Notes: generated from the letters alone by a model not told the origin. Counted from the stretch's first letter, positions 1 through 6,958 are shown. The stretch is DNA of 9,503 bases from Porphyromonadaceae bacterium UBA4259 (GCA_002396125.1 DGWL01000084.1:1-9503); one strand, 5' to 3'. Numbers and translations: made by a program.

Positions 1-888
1 CACCTGTGCCGCGGAGCCAATGTCAACTACGTCAAGGCCACCATCACCAACACCACCATGACCCTGCAAGTCTTTGACGACCTCTCGGTGCAAAACCTCA
101 AGATTAACTCGGTCAACACCGGCTCGGTGAGGAAAGTGGGTAGCCCCATGGAAATCAAGCTTGGCGTGAGCAACCAGGGACTCACCGACTATAACTACAT
201 CTACATGTGGGTCGACGGCACAATGGTGGGCGCTACCACCACCGATGTTGCCATCGGAGCCAGCACCACCATAGGCATGAACTATACTCCATCGAGCGCC
301 GGCACCAAGGTCTTCAAGTTCACTGCCGATGCCGATGGCACCAAGACGCTCAAAACCCAAAACATAACCATCAACTCGGCAACAGCAGCCACTATCACCG
401 GCACCACGCTGTCGTCGGTCGAGGGCACCACTTTCAACGCGTCAATCACCGTCAAGAACGAGAACACCAACACCTATAACGACTACATCATTGCCAAGCT
501 CTACAAGAAGGAACCCAACTCGGGCAACACCGGCTATTTCTGCAGTTCACAGTCGCAAACGACCTACTTGGGCTACAACAACACAACCACGCTCAACTAC
601 GCCTTCGACAACCTCGACATTAACGAGACCTATTTTGTGAGCTTCTACTACATCAGCAACGGTGAGCAGGTGCGCATCAACGGCACTAGCTCAAGAACCG
701 TGGTCTCCCCCTACGACAAGCTCGACGTCAATCAAGATAACGCTGTCAACTCGGCCGACGTCACTGCCGTCTGCAGCGTGATTCTCGGCAACAGCAACCG
801 CTACCGCGGCTATGCCGACACCAACGGCGATGGAGTAATCAACTCGGCCGATATCACCGCAATCTATGGCAGGCTGCTGGGCAATTAG
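1..888 (+). CDS. Secreted dockerin-domain protein, 3' end (5' partial)
   Basis: The reading frame is open from base 1 to the TAG at 886-888, giving 295 visible residues; the ATG at 58 is internal and the true start lies upstream. The C-terminus (about bases 721-885, residues 241-295) is a type I dockerin module: two calcium-loop repeats, DVNQDNAVNSAD (from residue 242) and DTNGDGVINSAD (from residue 273), each followed by a helix ending in LG. Before it are two Ser/Thr/Asn-rich, beta-strand-like segments (about residues 30-125 and 126-235) that resemble CARDB-type or Ig-like modules of cell-surface proteins; this is a resemblance only. In dockerin families the module binds cohesin partners, but many Bacteroidales carry such C-termini without a known cellulosome. 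I see no type IX sorting domain at the end. The catalytic or binding part, if any, is outside the window, so no function is assigned. A strong terminator follows, so it is not co-transcribed with the downstream susC. Confidence 0.88.
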   Translation, partial: HLCRGANVNYVKATITNTTMTLQVFDDLSVQNLKINSVNTGSVRKVGSPMEIKLGVSNQGLTDYNYIYMWVDGTMVGATTTDVAIGASTTIGMNYTPSSAGTKVFKFTADADGTKTLKTQNITINSATAATITGTTLSSVEGTTFNASITVKNENTNTYNDYIIAKLYKKEPNSGNTGYFCSSQSQTTYLGYNNTTTLNYAFDNLDINETYFVSFYYISNGEQVRINGTSSRTVVSPYDKLDVNQDNAVNSADVTAVCSVILGNSNRYRGYADTNGDGVINSADITAIYGRLLGN

Positions 889-943
889 TCCATGGTGGGA
901 CTGAAGGCACCGGTGAGACAAATCCCACAATTAACAACCCATA

Positions 944-978
944 AAAAATGACTCGTTGCAACGCAGCGAGTCATTTTT
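944..978. terminator. Hairpin terminator after the dockerin gene
   Basis: A perfect 12-bp stem (944-955 with 967-978, core ATGACTCG / CGAGTCAT) is flanked by A5 on the left and T5 on the right. It can extend inward through T-G, T-A, G-C and C-G pairs to a 3-nt loop at 960-962. The A and T tracts flank the stem symmetrically, so it could work on both strands. It lies 55 nt past the dockerin gene stop and isolates that gene from the susC region. Confidence 0.88.
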
Positions 979-1142
979 GTTACTAAAATGCTAATAAAAA
1001 GCGACATTACCACGCATTTAGCCACGTTTCGAGCCGAAATTGTTAAATTTCCAGGTGTTAATTTCAATATTCTTTTTAACAATTGTCACGCAAGCGTTAT
1101 GCACAACAACCGTTGGCCGGCAACGTGACTGACGCATTTATG

Positions 1143-1159
1143 GTTAAAAACAGTAATCA
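1143..1159 (+). repeat. 17-nt motif shared with the region upstream of the second susC
   Basis: GTTAAAAACAGTAATCA here matches GTTACAAACAGTAACCA at 6596-6612 at 15 of 17 positions. Both lie upstream of a susC promoter, but at different distances (about 150 and 290 nt before the shared promoter block). This is either a shared operator or a remnant of duplication; AT-rich sequence makes chance possible. Confidence 0.35.
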
Positions 1160-1204
1160 CATTTTTCGGTTTTTGTCACAACCAATTAAACGATGCCAGT
1201 GGCA

Positions 1205-1256
1205 TGCCGCCACAAGCAACAGGTTAAAACTTAAAAGTGATTGACGCGTGGCGGCA
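1205..1256. repeat. 9-bp inverted repeat with 34-nt spacer
   Basis: TGCCGCCAC (1205-1213) is the exact reverse complement of GTGGCGGCA (1248-1256). The stem is GC-rich against an AT-rich background. No T-tract follows, so it is a poor terminator. It lies about 100 nt before the -7 box of the first susC and could be a paired operator or a cruciform; the function is unknown. Confidence 0.5.
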
Positions 1257-1266
1257 GTGAAAATTT

Positions 1267-1283
1267 ATGCAAGAATGTTGCAT
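1267..1283. promoter_or_regulatory. Putative operator, 6-5-6 palindrome
   Basis: ATGCAA and TTGCAT are perfect inverted half-sites separated by GAATG, about 75-90 nt upstream of the -7 box of the first susC. The size and symmetry fit a dimeric helix-turn-helix activator or repressor site. A related but shorter palindrome, AATTGCAATT, lies at 6874-6883 before the second promoter. No regulator gene is visible, so this is a position-based inference. Confidence 0.35.
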
Positions 1284-1310
1284 CACCTAAAAAGAAATTA
1301 AACATTGCCC

Positions 1311-1365
1311 AAAAGTTAAAGATTGGATTATCGCTCCGACATTTGATTATAATTTATTAACTTTG
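1311..1365 (+). promoter_or_regulatory. Promoter of first susC operon
   Basis: The -7 box TAACTTTG (1358-1365) fits the Bacteroidota consensus TAnnTTTG exactly. No TTTG -33 element lies at the usual spacing of about 19-21 nt (the sequence there is GC-rich, around 1332-1338). The block AAAAGTTAAAGATT (1311-1324) and the tract ATTTGATTATAATTTAT (1341-1357) recur before the second susC at almost the same spacing. Without a -33 element this copy may depend on an activator or an alternative sigma factor (inference). Predicted transcription start is near 1372. Confidence 0.65.
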
Positions 1366-1403
1366 CATCGCTTGTATAATGGTGCTTTAAAGCCGCACCG
1401 CAA

Positions 1404-1421
1404 TGCCGCAAGAGTGCGGCA
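1404..1421 (+). other. Leader hairpin
   Basis: TGCCGCA (1404-1410) and TGCGGCA (1415-1421) form a perfect 7-bp stem closing an AGAG tetraloop, about 30 nt into the predicted leader. No T-tract follows, so it is probably a structural or stability element rather than a terminator. Confidence 0.5.
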
Positions 1422-1625
1422 CTGCCAAGCCCACTTAAAACAAAAAATAACTAAAACCCAAGAAAACGTTATCACCACTTTTTTACTAAACCTTTTTTAA
1501 AGCGTAGATAACATTTTTGTACAGTACCGAAACTAAAAATCCCCCTTGGCTCCCGGCGCGTCAAGGCACTCAATGGTGCTTCGCGCACGACCAAGCGACC
1601 TTTCAAGTGAGAATTTAATAATTTT

Positions 1626-1658
1626 TTTGAAGTTTAATCACATAAAATTGTTTACTGT
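1626..1658 (+). promoter_or_regulatory. Conserved pre-ATG block, copy 1
   Basis: This 33-nt block directly before the first susC ATG (begins TTTGAAGTTTAATCACATAA, ends TTGTTTACTGT) matches 7217-7248 except for one A insertion. It has no Shine-Dalgarno sequence; AT-rich initiation regions are normal in Bacteroidota. The conservation beside a diverged leader suggests a ribosome-access or RNA-target role, or a recombination junction. Confidence 0.65.
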
Positions 1659-4600
1659 ATGAAGAGACTATTTTCTTTCATGATGGTGATGTGCCTCATC
1701 TCAATGAGCGCACTTGCCAGCAAGACCGTTACCGGTCGAGTAGTCAGTGCCAGTGACAATGAGCCACTGATTGGCGCCAGCGTGCAAGCCATTGGCTCTA
1801 ATCAAGGCACCGGTACCGACGTTAACGGTGAATTCTCGTTAACCGTAAACGACAACGTGAAGCAACTCCGCGTTAGCTACGTGGGCTATCAAGAGCAGAT
1901 CGTTGCGGTTGCAAGTAATCTAACAATTGCTCTTGTTGAAGAGGGCATGAACCTCGACGAGGTGATGGTGGTTGCCTATGGTACTACCAAGAAAACCTCA
2001 TTTACCGGTTCGGCACAAGCCGTTAACAACAAGAAACTGGAGATGCGACCCATCACCAGCGCCACCAAGGCCCTTGAGGGTAACGTGGGTGGTATTCAGG
2101 TAGGTGGCAGCTCGGGTCAGCCAGGTGCAGCTCCCGCTATCCGCATTCGCGGTTTTGGCTCTATCAATGCCGACAACAACCCCCTCTATGTTGTTGACGG
2201 AATCCCATTCGACGGCAGCTTGAGCGATATCAACCCCAATGATATCGAGAGCATGACCGTGCTGAAGGATGCTTCGGCAAGTGCCCTTTATGGTGCACGT
2301 GGTGCCAACGGTGTTATCATGATTCAAACCAAGAAGGGTGCCGAAGGTCGCACTAATGTCACTTGGCGCTCAACAGTGGGCTGGTCTAACCGTGCCACTC
2401 CACGCTACGAGACAGTTGACCAAAAGCAGTTTGTTCAACTCTACTACGAGGGCTTGCGCAACTACTTTGAGTTTGACAATGGGATGAGCCGAGAGGAAGC
2501 AACCCAATATGCCCTCTACTACCTTGGCGACGAGATGGGTGGTGAGCAGTATAACCCCTTCAAGAACTACACTTGGGACAACATCATCGATCCCGCCACA
2601 GGCATGGTTCAAGCTGATGCACAGAGCAAGTGGAGAGAAGACTGGTATGACTCGGTTATCCGCAAGAGCGCTTTCCGTCATGAGCACGTTCTCTCGGTGA
2701 GCGGCGGTACAGCTAAGACAAAGTACATGTTCTCGCTTGGTTACCTCAAGGAGAATGGCTTCTTGAAGACTACAAGCTTTGAGCGCTACAGCGGCCGTGC
2801 TAATGTTGACAGCCAAATCAACGATTGGCTTGCTGCCAACATCAACACCTCGCTGGCTCACTCAACGAGCAACTTCAGCGACTATGATGACACCAGCTAC
2901 AGCAACCCCTGGTTCACCGCTCAGTTCATCAACCCCTTGTTCCCTGTTTACCTAAAGAATGAAGCTGGCGAAAACATCTATGACAAGGATGGCAATCCTG
3001 AGCTCGACTGGGGTGAGGGTAGCCGCCCAGGCAACCTTAACGACTTCAACTCGCTGGGTATGCTGCTCATGGATAAAGCCAGCAACGTTCGCGACATCGC
3101 AGGTCTGCGCACCGGCATCGTGATTGGTAGCGACCTCGAGAAGTATGGCTGGCGCCAGGGTATCAAGTTCGCCGTTAACTTCGGTATGGACTACAACACC
3201 CGCAACCGCATGTTCTACATGAACTCACAGCACGGTAACCAAGCCAACGCCGGTGGTTTGCTCTACAAGTACAACTACCGCACTCAGAGCTACACCTTCA
3301 ACCAACTGCTCACATGGAACCGCAAGTTTGGGCTGCATAGCGTTGACTTCCTCCTTGGCCATGAGTGGTATGCCTACAAGTACAACTTCCTGCAGGCCGG
3401 TAAGAGCAACCTGGTGGATGGAATCTATGAGCTCCGTCCCGGCACTTCAATTCAGGCTGCCGACTCTTATCAGATTGACTATCGCATCAACTCGTTCCTG
3501 AGCCGCTTCAACTATAACTATGATGACCGTTACTACCTGTCGGCTTCGTTGCGTAGCGATGCCTCTTCACGCTTCCACAAGGATTACCACACCGGCATCT
3601 TCTGGTCACTGGGTGCCAATTGGCGCATGTCGAAAGAGGCGTTCATGAAAGACGTTGACTGGATTCACAACTTGAGCGTGAAGGTAAGCTATGGTGAGCA
3701 GGGTAACGACAACATTGGTACCTTCTATGCTTGGCAACAGCTCTACGATCTTGGCTATCCTAACGCCAATAACATTGGTGCCTTTGTCTCATCACTCGAG
3801 AATCAAGAGGTAAGCTGGGAGAAGAACTCCAACCTTAATGCAGGTTTTGAGGCTGCGCTGTGGGGCGGACGTGTACGCATCGACTTTGAATACTTCTACA
3901 AGAAGACTACCGACATGCTACTGAGCTTCCCAATGCCTCTGTCAACAGGCTTCCGTGGCTATCTCGACAACGTGGGCAACATGCGCAACACCGGTTTCGA
4001 GCTCAACCTTGGCTTCACTCCAGTGCGCACCAACGACTTTGAATGGAACTTGAACGTGATGCTCAACCGCACCAACAACAAGGTGCTCAAGCTCACAGGC
4101 GACTCGCCCGAGATTATCAACGGCATCCGCTCTATCAAGGAAGGCTATCCCATCTACACCTATTATATGAGCAAGAACGCAGGTGTTGACCCCGACACCG
4201 GCGCACGCCTCTACTGGGCTATCGACGAGGAGACCGGTGAGGAGTACAAGACCGACGACTACAACACTGCACTTAACAATAAGTATTACATGGGCAGCCG
4301 CATTCCAAAACTCTATGGCAGCATCGCAACCGACCTGAGCTGGAAGGGCTTGAGCCTGTCAATCCTTACCACTTACTCGCTGGGCGGCAAAATCTACGAC
4401 AGCCTCTACAATAGTGCTTTGAGCGGATTGAGCAGCGCTAACTCAACATGGCACATCGACGCCATGAAGCGCTGGCAAAACCCAGGCGACGTGACTAACG
4501 TGCCACGCATCCAACTCGACGACTATCGCACAATAATGGAAGCTGCCAACGACGCCTACCTGATTGATGCTTCTTACTTCGCAATCAAGAACATCACCCT

Positions 4601-4793
4601 GGCCTATGCTTTGCCACGCACTTTCATTAACAAAATTGGCGTGCAGGGTGCTAAAGTGTTTGCTTCGGCCGACAACCTGTGCCTCTTCACTCACCTCAAG
4701 GGTATGGATCCTCAGTACAATTTCACTGGTGGTACCAACTATGACTACAGTCCTAACCGCACTTACACTATTGGTCTGGAAGTTAACTTCTAA
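1659..4793 (+). CDS. susC: SusC/RagA-family TonB-dependent outer-membrane transporter
   Basis: This 1044-residue protein imports a SusD-captured ligand across the outer membrane using energy from TonB/ExbBD. A Sec signal peptide covers residues 1-20 (cleavage after SALA), followed by a carboxypeptidase-regulatory-like domain (about 22-92, with DNEPLIGA and LRVSYVGY). A TonB-box-like segment DEVMVVAYG lies at 100-108. The plug (about 110-225) contains IRIRGFGS (161-168), LYVVDGIPFDG and VLKDASASALYGARGANG (201-218). The rest is a 22-strand-type barrel ending in aromatic YTIGLEVNF, as expected for outer-membrane insertion. The length is usual for the family and I see no frameshift. The start is fixed by the signal peptide and by the identical start context in the second susC. 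It is followed by susD after 22 nt, forming one operon. The substrate is unknown because no enzymes are next to it; SusC is used as a family name, not as proof of starch uptake. Confidence 0.96.
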   Translation: MKRLFSFMMVMCLISMSALASKTVTGRVVSASDNEPLIGASVQAIGSNQGTGTDVNGEFSLTVNDNVKQLRVSYVGYQEQIVAVASNLTIALVEEGMNLDEVMVVAYGTTKKTSFTGSAQAVNNKKLEMRPITSATKALEGNVGGIQVGGSSGQPGAAPAIRIRGFGSINADNNPLYVVDGIPFDGSLSDINPNDIESMTVLKDASASALYGARGANGVIMIQTKKGAEGRTNVTWRSTVGWSNRATPRYETVDQKQFVQLYYEGLRNYFEFDNGMSREEATQYALYYLGDEMGGEQYNPFKNYTWDNIIDPATGMVQADAQSKWREDWYDSVIRKSAFRHEHVLSVSGGTAKTKYMFSLGYLKENGFLKTTSFERYSGRANVDSQINDWLAANINTSLAHSTSNFSDYDDTSYSNPWFTAQFINPLFPVYLKNEAGENIYDKDGNPELDWGEGSRPGNLNDFNSLGMLLMDKASNVRDIAGLRTGIVIGSDLEKYGWRQGIKFAVNFGMDYNTRNRMFYMNSQHGNQANAGGLLYKYNYRTQSYTFNQLLTWNRKFGLHSVDFLLGHEWYAYKYNFLQAGKSNLVDGIYELRPGTSIQAADSYQIDYRINSFLSRFNYNYDDRYYLSASLRSDASSRFHKDYHTGIFWSLGANWRMSKEAFMKDVDWIHNLSVKVSYGEQGNDNIGTFYAWQQLYDLGYPNANNIGAFVSSLENQEVSWEKNSNLNAGFEAALWGGRVRIDFEYFYKKTTDMLLSFPMPLSTGFRGYLDNVGNMRNTGFELNLGFTPVRTNDFEWNLNVMLNRTNNKVLKLTGDSPEIINGIRSIKEGYPIYTYYMSKNAGVDPDTGARLYWAIDEETGEEYKTDDYNTALNNKYYMGSRIPKLYGSIATDLSWKGLSLSILTTYSLGGKIYDSLYNSALSGLSSANSTWHIDAMKRWQNPGDVTNVPRIQLDDYRTIMEAANDAYLIDASYFAIKNITLAYALPRTFINKIGVQGAKVFASADNLCLFTHLKGMDPQYNFTGGTNYDYSPNRTYTIGLEVNF

Positions 4794-4800
4794 TTAAAAG

Positions 4801-4807
4801 AAAGGAG
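4801..4807 (+). promoter_or_regulatory. Shine-Dalgarno-like site for susD
   Basis: AAAGGAG ends 8 nt before the susD ATG at 4816, in the 22-nt susC-susD gap. This is unusual for Bacteroidota, and neither susC gene here has such a site. It may set a separate initiation rate for the lipoprotein inside the operon. Confidence 0.55.
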
Positions 4808-4815
4808 ACAATACA

Positions 4816-6390
4816 ATGAAAAAATTCTTATATGCTATCATAGCTATTGGTGGACTGCTCTCGTTGAGCGCTTGCTCCGAGAATAGCCTTATCACCGATC
4901 CCACCGACTCAATGTCGAAGGGCGCAATTACCGTGGACGGACAGCATGCACTGGTGTCGCTCAACGGTATCTATCGCTCAATGTATACACCGGGATGGTC
5001 AACCGAGTTCAATATTCACCAGTGCTTTGGTATTAGCGCCTACACACTGGCTTCGGAACTCATGGGCGACGACTTCATGATGGGTGCACCAGGCTCAGGA
5101 TGGTTCTGGTATGACGCCACCTATAATGTAAAGGGACGTTTCACCAGTGATGGCTGGCGCTCCTATGACTTGTGGAACGCTTACTACAAGTGGATTGCTA
5201 ACGCTAACTACCTCATAGCCGCCGAGGATGAGATGGTTGGTGACGAGGGCGAAAAGAACTATGCCATTGGTCAAGCCTATGCTATCCGTGGATATAGCTA
5301 CTTCATGCTGGCTCAGTGGTTTGCCCGCACCTACAAGGGACATGAGAACGAGAAGTGCGTGCCCATCTACACCGAGCCTACCTACAAGGAGACTACCGGA
5401 CAGCCTCGCTCTACTGTGAGTGAGGTCTACACCCAAATCACCGGCGACCTTGACAAGGCCATCACCATGCTAGAGGGTATCCCACAGCAGCACCCAAGCC
5501 ACATCAGCTACGACGTGGCACAGGGTATCCGCGCTCGTGTAGCCCTCGTCATGGAAGACTGGGCTACTGCCGAGAGTGCCGCCGAGAAGGCTATTGCCAG
5601 CACATCGGCATCTATTATCGAAGTTAAGGATTTCGCCGGCAACAACGACGTTTCTAACGGTAACGTAATGTGGGGTGCCGAGATTATTGGCGACCAAGCC
5701 AGTGGTTACGCAAGCCTCTATGCCCACATGGACTGCGATGCCAGCTATGGCTCACGCGCTCCCAAGATGGCAACCGTTTCGCTCTACAACATGATGAGCG
5801 AGACCGACACTCGTCGCGAAGCATGGTTCCCAACCATCAACGGCGCCGACGAGGATGACCCATACAATGCTTTCGCTCCCGAGAAATGGCGCGGAGGTCA
5901 CCTGCAGCGCAAGATGGTCTTCAGCGACTTCACTCAGTGGCTGGGCGACTACATCTGGATGCGTGTTGAGGAAATGTACCTCATCGCAGCCGAGGCTGAG
6001 TGCCGCCAGGGTAAGGAAGGTGAAGCTAAGAATCACTTGATGGCATTAATGGAAATGCGCGATCCAAACTACTCTTGCGACGGCAAGACCGGCACTGCTC
6101 TTGGCGCTCTCACTAGCGACCGCACCGGTTCGCTCCTTGAGGCCATCATCGACCAACGCCGCATCGAGCTGTGGGGCGAAGTAGGCCGCATGTTTGACAT
6201 CAAGCGCTTGAAGCAAGGCTTCGTTCGTCCGGCAAGCGATGGATGGCACAATGGTTGCACACTGGCTACTCGTCCTGCCACAAAGAATCCTGAGAACTAC
6301 ATGTGGGTTCTCACCATTCCACAGTCGGAGTTTGACGGCAACAAGAACCTCACTCTTGAGAACGACCAGAATCCATTGCAGGATGAGTAA
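4816..6390 (+). CDS. susD: SusD/RagB-family surface lipoprotein
   Basis: This 524-residue partner of the upstream SusC is a surface lipoprotein that binds ligand and acts as a lid on the transporter. The N-terminus is a lipoprotein signal with lipobox LSAC and acylated Cys20, followed by SENSLITDP. The N-terminal SusD-like region holds TPR-type helices, including the typical AYAIRGYSYFMLAQWFARTY (about 154-173). The C-terminal SusD region has DYIWMRVEEMYLIAAEAE (from 378) and the family signature DQRRIELWGEVGRMFDIKRL (446-465). The length is normal and no frame disruption is seen. Aromatic residues are plentiful (GWFWYDATY, for example), as in ligand-binding SusD proteins, but binding residues cannot be assigned by eye. 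It has its own Shine-Dalgarno-like site and ends the operon before a strong terminator. Confidence 0.95.
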   Translation: MKKFLYAIIAIGGLLSLSACSENSLITDPTDSMSKGAITVDGQHALVSLNGIYRSMYTPGWSTEFNIHQCFGISAYTLASELMGDDFMMGAPGSGWFWYDATYNVKGRFTSDGWRSYDLWNAYYKWIANANYLIAAEDEMVGDEGEKNYAIGQAYAIRGYSYFMLAQWFARTYKGHENEKCVPIYTEPTYKETTGQPRSTVSEVYTQITGDLDKAITMLEGIPQQHPSHISYDVAQGIRARVALVMEDWATAESAAEKAIASTSASIIEVKDFAGNNDVSNGNVMWGAEIIGDQASGYASLYAHMDCDASYGSRAPKMATVSLYNMMSETDTRREAWFPTINGADEDDPYNAFAPEKWRGGHLQRKMVFSDFTQWLGDYIWMRVEEMYLIAAEAECRQGKEGEAKNHLMALMEMRDPNYSCDGKTGTALGALTSDRTGSLLEAIIDQRRIELWGEVGRMFDIKRLKQGFVRPASDGWHNGCTLATRPATKNPENYMWVLTIPQSEFDGNKNLTLENDQNPLQDE

Positions 6391-6457
6391 TCAACAGGTA
6401 TGCACTTTACAGTTTTTTAAGACACAAAGCATAAGAGTGCAAAACTCATGATTTGAG

Positions 6458-6489
6458 CCAGGGTGGCGAGTGATTCGCCACCCTGGTTT
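6458..6489 (+). terminator. Terminator of first susCD operon
   Basis: CCAGGGTGGCGA (6458-6469) pairs perfectly with TCGCCACCCTGG (6475-6486) around the loop GTGAT. The stem can extend outward through G-T and A-T pairs. It is followed by TTTATATTTTGTTT. It lies 67 nt past the susD stop and ends the two-gene operon, so the second susC needs its own promoter. Confidence 0.92.
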
Positions 6490-6595
6490 ATATTTTGTTT
6501 ATTTTAGCAAGTCATCACCTCGTATGAATCTGTCAACTGTTACTGCCTAGTAATAACTTTTGCGGGACGCTAATGGAACTCTTTTTAGCCGCTTA

Positions 6596-6612
6596 GTTAC
6601 AAACAGTAACCA
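6596..6612 (+). repeat. 17-nt motif shared with 1143-1159, with internal symmetry
   Basis: GTTACAAACAGTAACCA differs from the copy at 1143-1159 at two positions. This copy contains a perfect GTTAC/GTAAC inverted repeat around AAACA, which is imperfect in the other copy. It is a possible regulator site. Confidence 0.35.
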
Positions 6613-6624
6613 TTAACCTTAAAT

Positions 6625-6649
6625 TTGTTAAAACACCAATTGTTAAAAC
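6625..6649 (+). repeat. Direct repeat of TTGTTAAAAC, 15-nt period
   Basis: TTGTTAAAAC occurs at 6625-6634 and 6640-6649. The similarity extends on both sides (AA before, ACC or CCC after). It is about 300 nt upstream of the second susC promoter; the function is unknown. Confidence 0.5.
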
Positions 6650-6757
6650 CCCATTTATTTAACAGTCGCATTCCACACCCGGCGGTGCAAAATGAAAGCA
6701 AATCATCCCGACAAGTGGCAAATTATCACAAAACCTAAATAAATCGTCAACTTATTA

Positions 6758-6780
6758 CAACTCAACCGTTTCAACTCAAC
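6758..6780 (+). repeat. Direct repeat of CAACTCAAC, 14-nt period
   Basis: CAACTCAAC occurs at 6758-6766 and 6772-6780, separated by CGTTT. It may be a tandem half-site for a regulator or a chance repeat; nothing else supports a role. Confidence 0.45.
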
Positions 6781-6904
6781 AAAATCGGCAACATCTGCAT
6801 CATTGACTGAATTGCGCTTAACCGCTTTAGATAGGTATTTGTTAACGATGTTGAATTTGTGTTTAAAAAACGAAATTGCAATTATTTAGAACAAACGGTG
6901 AGAG

Positions 6905-6958
6905 AAAAGTTAAAGATTTAAATTGTTTTGTCCAATTTGATTATAATTTATAATTTTG
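6905..6958 (+). promoter_or_regulatory. Promoter of second susC
   Basis: A complete Bacteroidota-type promoter is present: -33 TTTG (6927-6930), a 20-nt spacer, and -7 TAATTTTG (6951-6958) fitting TAnnTTTG. The upstream block AAAAGTTAAAGATT (6905-6918) and the tract ATTTGATTATAATTTAT (6935-6951) are shared with the first susC promoter, as is GCATCGC just after the -7 box. Predicted transcription start is near 6965. This copy should use the housekeeping sigma factor. Confidence 0.78.

Larger units (their letters stand above)
979..1310. other. Non-coding upstream region of first susC, with inverted repeats
   Basis: No credible gene is present. The stretch is AT-rich with GC-richer islands, and the islands contain inverted repeats: GTCACG/CGTGAC (1085-1090, 1124-1129), with CGTTG/CAACG (1111-1115, 1121-1125) competing for the same bases; ATGCCA-g-TGGCAT (1193-1205); TGCCGCCAC/GTGGCGGCA (1205-1213, 1248-1256); and ATGCAA-gaatg-TTGCAT (1267-1283). 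Some may be regulator sites for the promoter just downstream. That is inference from position and symmetry. Confidence 0.6.
1372..1658 (+). other. Long 5' leader of first susC transcript
   Basis: From the predicted start near 1372 to the ATG at 1659 is about 287 nt. The leader opens with GC-rich, foldable sequence: GCTTTAAAGC (1384-1393) nested in GGTGC/GCACC (1381-1385, 1395-1399), then a 7-bp hairpin at 1404-1421. An A-rich stretch follows, then GTTATC/GATAAC (1468-1473, 1507-1512) followed by T5 at 1514-1518. A GC-rich island at about 1550-1600 includes GTGC/GCAC (1576-1579, 1585-1588). The last 33 nt match the second susC leader. The layout would suit post-transcriptional control, but no known riboswitch class is recognised. 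Confidence 0.5.
6487..6904. other. Non-coding region upstream of second susC promoter
   Basis: I see no credible gene; the sequence is AT-rich. It holds a TTACT-gcct-AGTAA inverted repeat near 6540-6555, GTTAC-AAACA-GTAAC (6596-6610), two pairs of short direct repeats (listed separately) and the palindrome AATTGCAATT (6874-6883). These may be regulator sites, but symmetry in AT-rich DNA is weak evidence. Confidence 0.5.

Noticed and set aside
885..1082. Minus-strand open frame of 65 codons across the terminator
   Set aside because: It spans the hairpin terminator and has no convincing family features or upstream signals.
1342..1345. TTTG as the -33 element of the first susC promoter
   Set aside because: Only 12 nt separate it from the -7 box; the usual spacing is about 19-21 nt. 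The same TTTG exists in the second promoter, which has a better-placed one upstream.
2370..2861. Minus-strand open frame of 163 codons inside the first susC
   Set aside because: It is a shadow of the SusC frame, with no own promoter or domain.
4816..6390. Assigning starch or another specific glycan as the substrate
   Set aside because: SusC/SusD similarity defines the transport mechanism, not the ligand, and no degrading enzyme is adjacent in the window.
6620..6627. TAAATTTG as an additional promoter -7 box
   Set aside because: No TTTG lies at the right distance upstream and nothing is transcribed nearby except the distant second susC; it is likely chance in AT-rich DNA.
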